Source: Laspinema palackyanum D2a (GTDB lineage Bacteria; Cyanobacteriota; Cyanobacteriia; Cyanobacteriales; Laspinemataceae). Taken from it: 64,000 nt of DNA. Made by a program: the position numbers and the translations under genes. Every line of letters begins with the position of its first letter. The stretch's first letter is position 1. The stretch is taken from the NCBI GenBank assembly GCA_025370845.1, contig JAMXFF010000020.1:1-64000 (forward strand), read 5' to 3'. Positions 61,252 through 64,000 of this stretch are shown one piece after another. A model generated the notes under the pieces. That model did not search any database. It was not told the origin of the DNA and saw nothing but the letters and a program-made list of their open reading frames with translations.

Positions 61252-64000
61252 ATGAACAACGGAAAAGTGAGAATATACGAGTTATCACGGGAATTGAATT
61301 TGGAAAACAGAGACATTTTGGCAGTTTGCGAACAACTGAACATTCCAGTTAAAAGCCACAGTAGTACCATCTCAGAAGATGAGGCCCAGCGCATCGAAAA
61401 ATTCGTCATGAATCATCCCGAAAAAGCGAATGGAGCCGCCAAAACCAAAGAAAAACAAGCGGCCTCAGAACTGGGAAACCCCTCAAACGCTAAGAAAAAA
61501 CAGGAAATTTTGGAAATCCGAAAACAACCTTACCGCAATAATAACAATCAAGTTGGGGGACAAACCCTATTAGAAGACAGTGGCTTCCCCAATGCCCACA
61601 GCTCATCCGATGCCAATCAAAATAAGCAGATGATGTTGAATCGACCTGTGCGTAGTAACGACAGCGATCCCAGTCTACCGGACTCCCAAAACCTAGAAGA
61701 GGAATTCTCCGCTCAGGACGAGGCCAATACTCCGGCCCTCGCCCCAGAGCGCAACCCAGAACGGGTCTCGGAACCCCAAGGGGATCACAGGGACGGCAAT
61801 AATCCGATCTCTGAGGAAGACTTGCAAGAACTGCAAGCTCCCCCCGTCCGCCCCGTCCGTTCCTCTGAACGGAAAATTGACTCCGGTAAATTGGACCGAC
61901 CTGTCCTCAAACCCCCGTCCAAGAAAGACGACAGTCCCTCCCCAGCAGCGGCGAAAACTCCAAGCCCCAGTAGCCCAGGAGCGCCTCGCGCAGCCAAGCC
62001 CGGAGCGCCCACTCGCCCAGCGCCCTCGGCGCCCTCGGCGCCCTCGGCGCCGACCCCATCCGTCAGTAAGGAAGGGGATTCCCGTCGAGAAAGTCCCCAG
62101 GCTGGGATTGCACCTAAGCCGAAACCGGTGACGGAACTCGTGCGCCCCCGTCGCTCCGGGCCAGGGGATACGGCCATTGCCAAAACGAAGGATTTACGCG
62201 ATCGCGCCTCTTCGGATGAAGACGTCTCCAACACTGAGGCGGAACCCTTCTCTGAGGACGATAACGAAACGCCACGTCCTCAACTGAAAGCTCCCCCTCG
62301 TCCTCCCAAGCGTTTGAAAAAACGTAAGGAAGAAGAAGACGAGATGCAAGACTTAGATGAAAAAGCCGGTAAGGGCGTGGCTAAATCTAAGCGGCGACTC
62401 AAGCCTCTGGCTGATGAAGATGATGATGATTACGAAAGCGATTTAGATACGGATGACTCGTCAGATACCGCTCTGAGCCTGTCGATCGCCCGTCCGCCTA
62501 AACCAAAAACGGCCCCGGCTCCTCGGACTGGTGCCATCATTACCGCCCGTCAAACCAAAAAACCCAATACCAATCGCGACTCTTCGGGCAGTAGTAAATC
62601 TCGGGGCCGTCGTCAAGAAAAAACTGAGAAAAAAGAACGTCCAGACCATATTGTCATCACTCAAGCGATGACGGTGCGAGAACTGGCTAATGCCTTGGCT
62701 GTTCCCGAAACCGATATCGTCAAAACCCTCTTCTTCAAAGGGATTGCCGTTAACATCACTCAAACCCTGGATATTCCCTCGGCCAAAATGGTCGCGGAAG
62801 AACTAGAGGTCACCGTCGAGATCGCTGTCGCTGAATCCGAAGCGAAAAAGGTCAGCGAGATGATCGATATCAGCGACCTGGAAAGCCTCCAGATTCGTCC
62901 GCCCGTCGTGACGATTATGGGCCACGTGGACCACGGAAAAACGACCCTCCTCGACTCCATTCGGAAAACGAAGGTGGCTCAAGGAGAAGCCGGTGGGATT
63001 ACCCAACATATCGGGGCCTATCATGTCGATGTGGAACATAAAGGCAATATGCATCAAGTCGTCTTCCTGGATACTCCGGGTCACGAAGCCTTTACGGCAA
63101 TGCGTGCTCGCGGAACCCGGGTGACGGATATTGCGGTTCTGGTCGTAGCTGCGGATGATGGGGTCCAACCTCAAACCATTGAGGCGATTAGCCATGCCAA
63201 AGCGGCTAAAGTGCCGATTGTCGTTGCCATCAACAAAATCGATAAGCCGGATTCTGATTTAAACCGCGTTAAGCAGGAGCTGATGAATTACGGTCTGGTC
63301 CCCGAAGAATTCGGCGGAGACACGATTATGGTTCCGGTGAGTGCGATTCAAGGGCAGAACTTGGATACCCTGCTAGAGATGATTATCTTGGTGGCAGAAA
63401 TCGAAGAAATCTCGGCTAACCCCAATCGCGCCGCGAAAGGGACCGTGATTGAGGCCCATTTGGATAAAGCTCGCGGTCCGGTGGCTACCCTGCTGGTGCA
63501 AAATGGCACCCTGCATATTGGGGATATTTTGGTCGCAGGCTCCACAATGGGTAAAGTCCGGGCAATGGTGGGCGATCGCGGCGATCGTGTCGAAGTCGCT
63601 ACCCCGTCCTTTGCCGTCGAAGTCCTAGGCTTAAACGAGGTCCCCTCTGCTGGGGATGAGTTCGATGTCTTCCCGAATGAAAAAGACGCTCGGGCCGTTG
63701 CTGACGATCGCGCCGATGTCAATCGCGAAACTCGTCTCAATCAAGCCCTCAACTCTCGTCGGGTTACCCTCAACAGCCTCAGCGCTCGCGCTCAAGAAGG
63801 TCAGTTGAAAGAACTCAACCTGATTCTGAAAGCCGACGTTCAAGGCTCCATCGAAGCCATCATTGGCTCCTTAAAACAACTCCCGCAAAATGAAGTCCAA
63901 GTCCGCGTCCTCTTGGCCGCGCCTGGAGAAGTCTCCGAAACCGACGTTGACCTCGCTGCCGCTTCTGATGCGGTGATTGTTGGGTTTAACACCACCTTTG
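61252..64000 (+). CDS. infB: Translation initiation factor IF-2 (5' part, cut by window end)
   Basis: 916 codons are visible with no stop. IF-2 is the GTPase that brings fMet-tRNA to the 30S subunit. It starts [19 protein letters not shown], typical of cyanobacterial IF-2, with GGAGG four bases before the ATG. Residues about 60-480 are a long charged, disordered region rich in Pro, Lys, Glu and Asp, including [12 protein letters not shown] from a 9-bp DNA repeat (62021-62047). The conserved IF2N part is near 470-545. G1 is GHVDHGKT at about 556-563, G3 DTPGHEAF, G4 NKID, G5 VSAIQG, then domains II and III. The remaining C-terminal domains lie beyond the window. Confidence 0.96.
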   Translation, partial: MNNGKVRIYELSRELNLENRDILAVCEQLNIPVKSHSSTISEDEAQRIEKFVMNHPEKANGAAKTKEKQAASELGNPSNAKKKQEILEIRKQPYRNNNNQVGGQTLLEDSGFPNAHSSSDANQNKQMMLNRPVRSNDSDPSLPDSQNLEEEFSAQDEANTPALAPERNPERVSEPQGDHRDGNNPISEEDLQELQAPPVRPVRSSERKIDSGKLDRPVLKPPSKKDDSPSPAAAKTPSPSSPGAPRAAKPGAPTRPAPSAPSAPSAPTPSVSKEGDSRRESPQAGIAPKPKPVTELVRPRRSGPGDTAIAKTKDLRDRASSDEDVSNTEAEPFSEDDNETPRPQLKAPPRPPKRLKKRKEEEDEMQDLDEKAGKGVAKSKRRLKPLADEDDDDYESDLDTDDSSDTALSLSIARPPKPKTAPAPRTGAIITARQTKKPNTNRDSSGSSKSRGRRQEKTEKKERPDHIVITQAMTVRELANALAVPETDIVKTLFFKGIAVNITQTLDIPSAKMVAEELEVTVEIAVAESEAKKVSEMIDISDLESLQIRPPVVTIMGHVDHGKTTLLDSIRKTKVAQGEAGGITQHIGAYHVDVEHKGNMHQVVFLDTPGHEAFTAMRARGTRVTDIAVLVVAADDGVQPQTIEAISHAKAAKVPIVVAINKIDKPDSDLNRVKQELMNYGLVPEEFGGDTIMVPVSAIQGQNLDTLLEMIILVAEIEEISANPNRAAKGTVIEAHLDKARGPVATLLVQNGTLHIGDILVAGSTMGKVRAMVGDRGDRVEVATPSFAVEVLGLNEVPSAGDEFDVFPNEKDARAVADDRADVNRETRLNQALNSRRVTLNSLSARAQEGQLKELNLILKADVQGSIEAIIGSLKQLPQNEVQVRVLLAAPGEVSETDVDLAAASDAVIVGFNTTF

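Noticed and set aside
61785..62234. Minus-strand 149-codon frame opposite infB
   Set aside because: It mirrors the low-complexity region of infB and has no independent support.

Overview
The window is chromosomal DNA of a cyanobacterium, most likely a filamentous Oscillatoriales-type organism. Direct evidence is a petN gene for a cytochrome b6f subunit, a Raf1 RuBisCO assembly chaperone, cyanobacterial DUF3110, YlxR and NusA types, very frequent HIP1 octamers (GCGATCGC), heptameric short tandem repeats, and many small dispersed palindromes. The genus is not resolvable from sequence alone. No tRNA, rRNA, CRISPR array, prophage or complete insertion sequence was found.

Layout: 0.1-1.1 kb holds a DJ-1/PfpI protein and the 29-residue petN with a strong intrinsic terminator. 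1.3-10.9 kb is one giant surface or secreted protein (DUF4347, seven SBBP propeller blades, eleven Calx-beta-like repeats, C-terminal surface repeats and RTX). 11.8-18.8 kb carries a UvrD-like helicase, a DUF4349 lipoprotein, a Ser/Thr kinase with a membrane-anchored C-terminal domain, and a GT39-type glycosyltransferase that reads through a dispersed repeat. 18.8-22.0 kb has Raf1, MurQ and DUF3110 around a nested pair of MITE-like elements. 22.3-30.0 kb is a very large TamB-like envelope protein. 30.0-37.2 kb is a gene-poor stretch with an ECF-like sigma factor, a small secreted protein and a 1063-residue protein ending like an outer-membrane barrel. 37.3-39.4 kb has MITEs, a DUF4258/DUF2283 pair and an orphan sugar ABC permease.

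39.6-51.7 kb is a signalling block, all on the minus strand: two sensor kinases whose genes overlap (one with CBS domains, six PAS domains and a HisKA_2 kinase core), then four genes that all begin with closely related receiver domains fused to a histidine kinase, degenerate-GGDEF/EAL modules, or a degenerate phosphotransfer helix. This suggests phosphorelay control of cyclic-di-GMP breakdown (inference). 52.0-57.6 kb has gamma-glutamyltransferase, a three-gene small envelope/membrane cluster (conserved unknown, YtxH, DUF948), 108-bp tandem repeats, and an unusual membrane protein with a duplicated soluble module and a voltage-sensor-like segment.

57.7-64.0 kb is the conserved translation/transcription operon rimP-nusA-ylxR-infB. 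A long leader ending in a terminator-like hairpin lies just before rimP, a nested stem lies before infB, and infB runs off the window end.

The most interesting material is: the pattern of repeat ends or hairpins placed exactly at stop codons; the nested MITEs; the rimP leader; the sigma-factor/secreted-protein/barrel island; the duplicated-module membrane protein; and the receiver cluster with inactive GGDEF domains.
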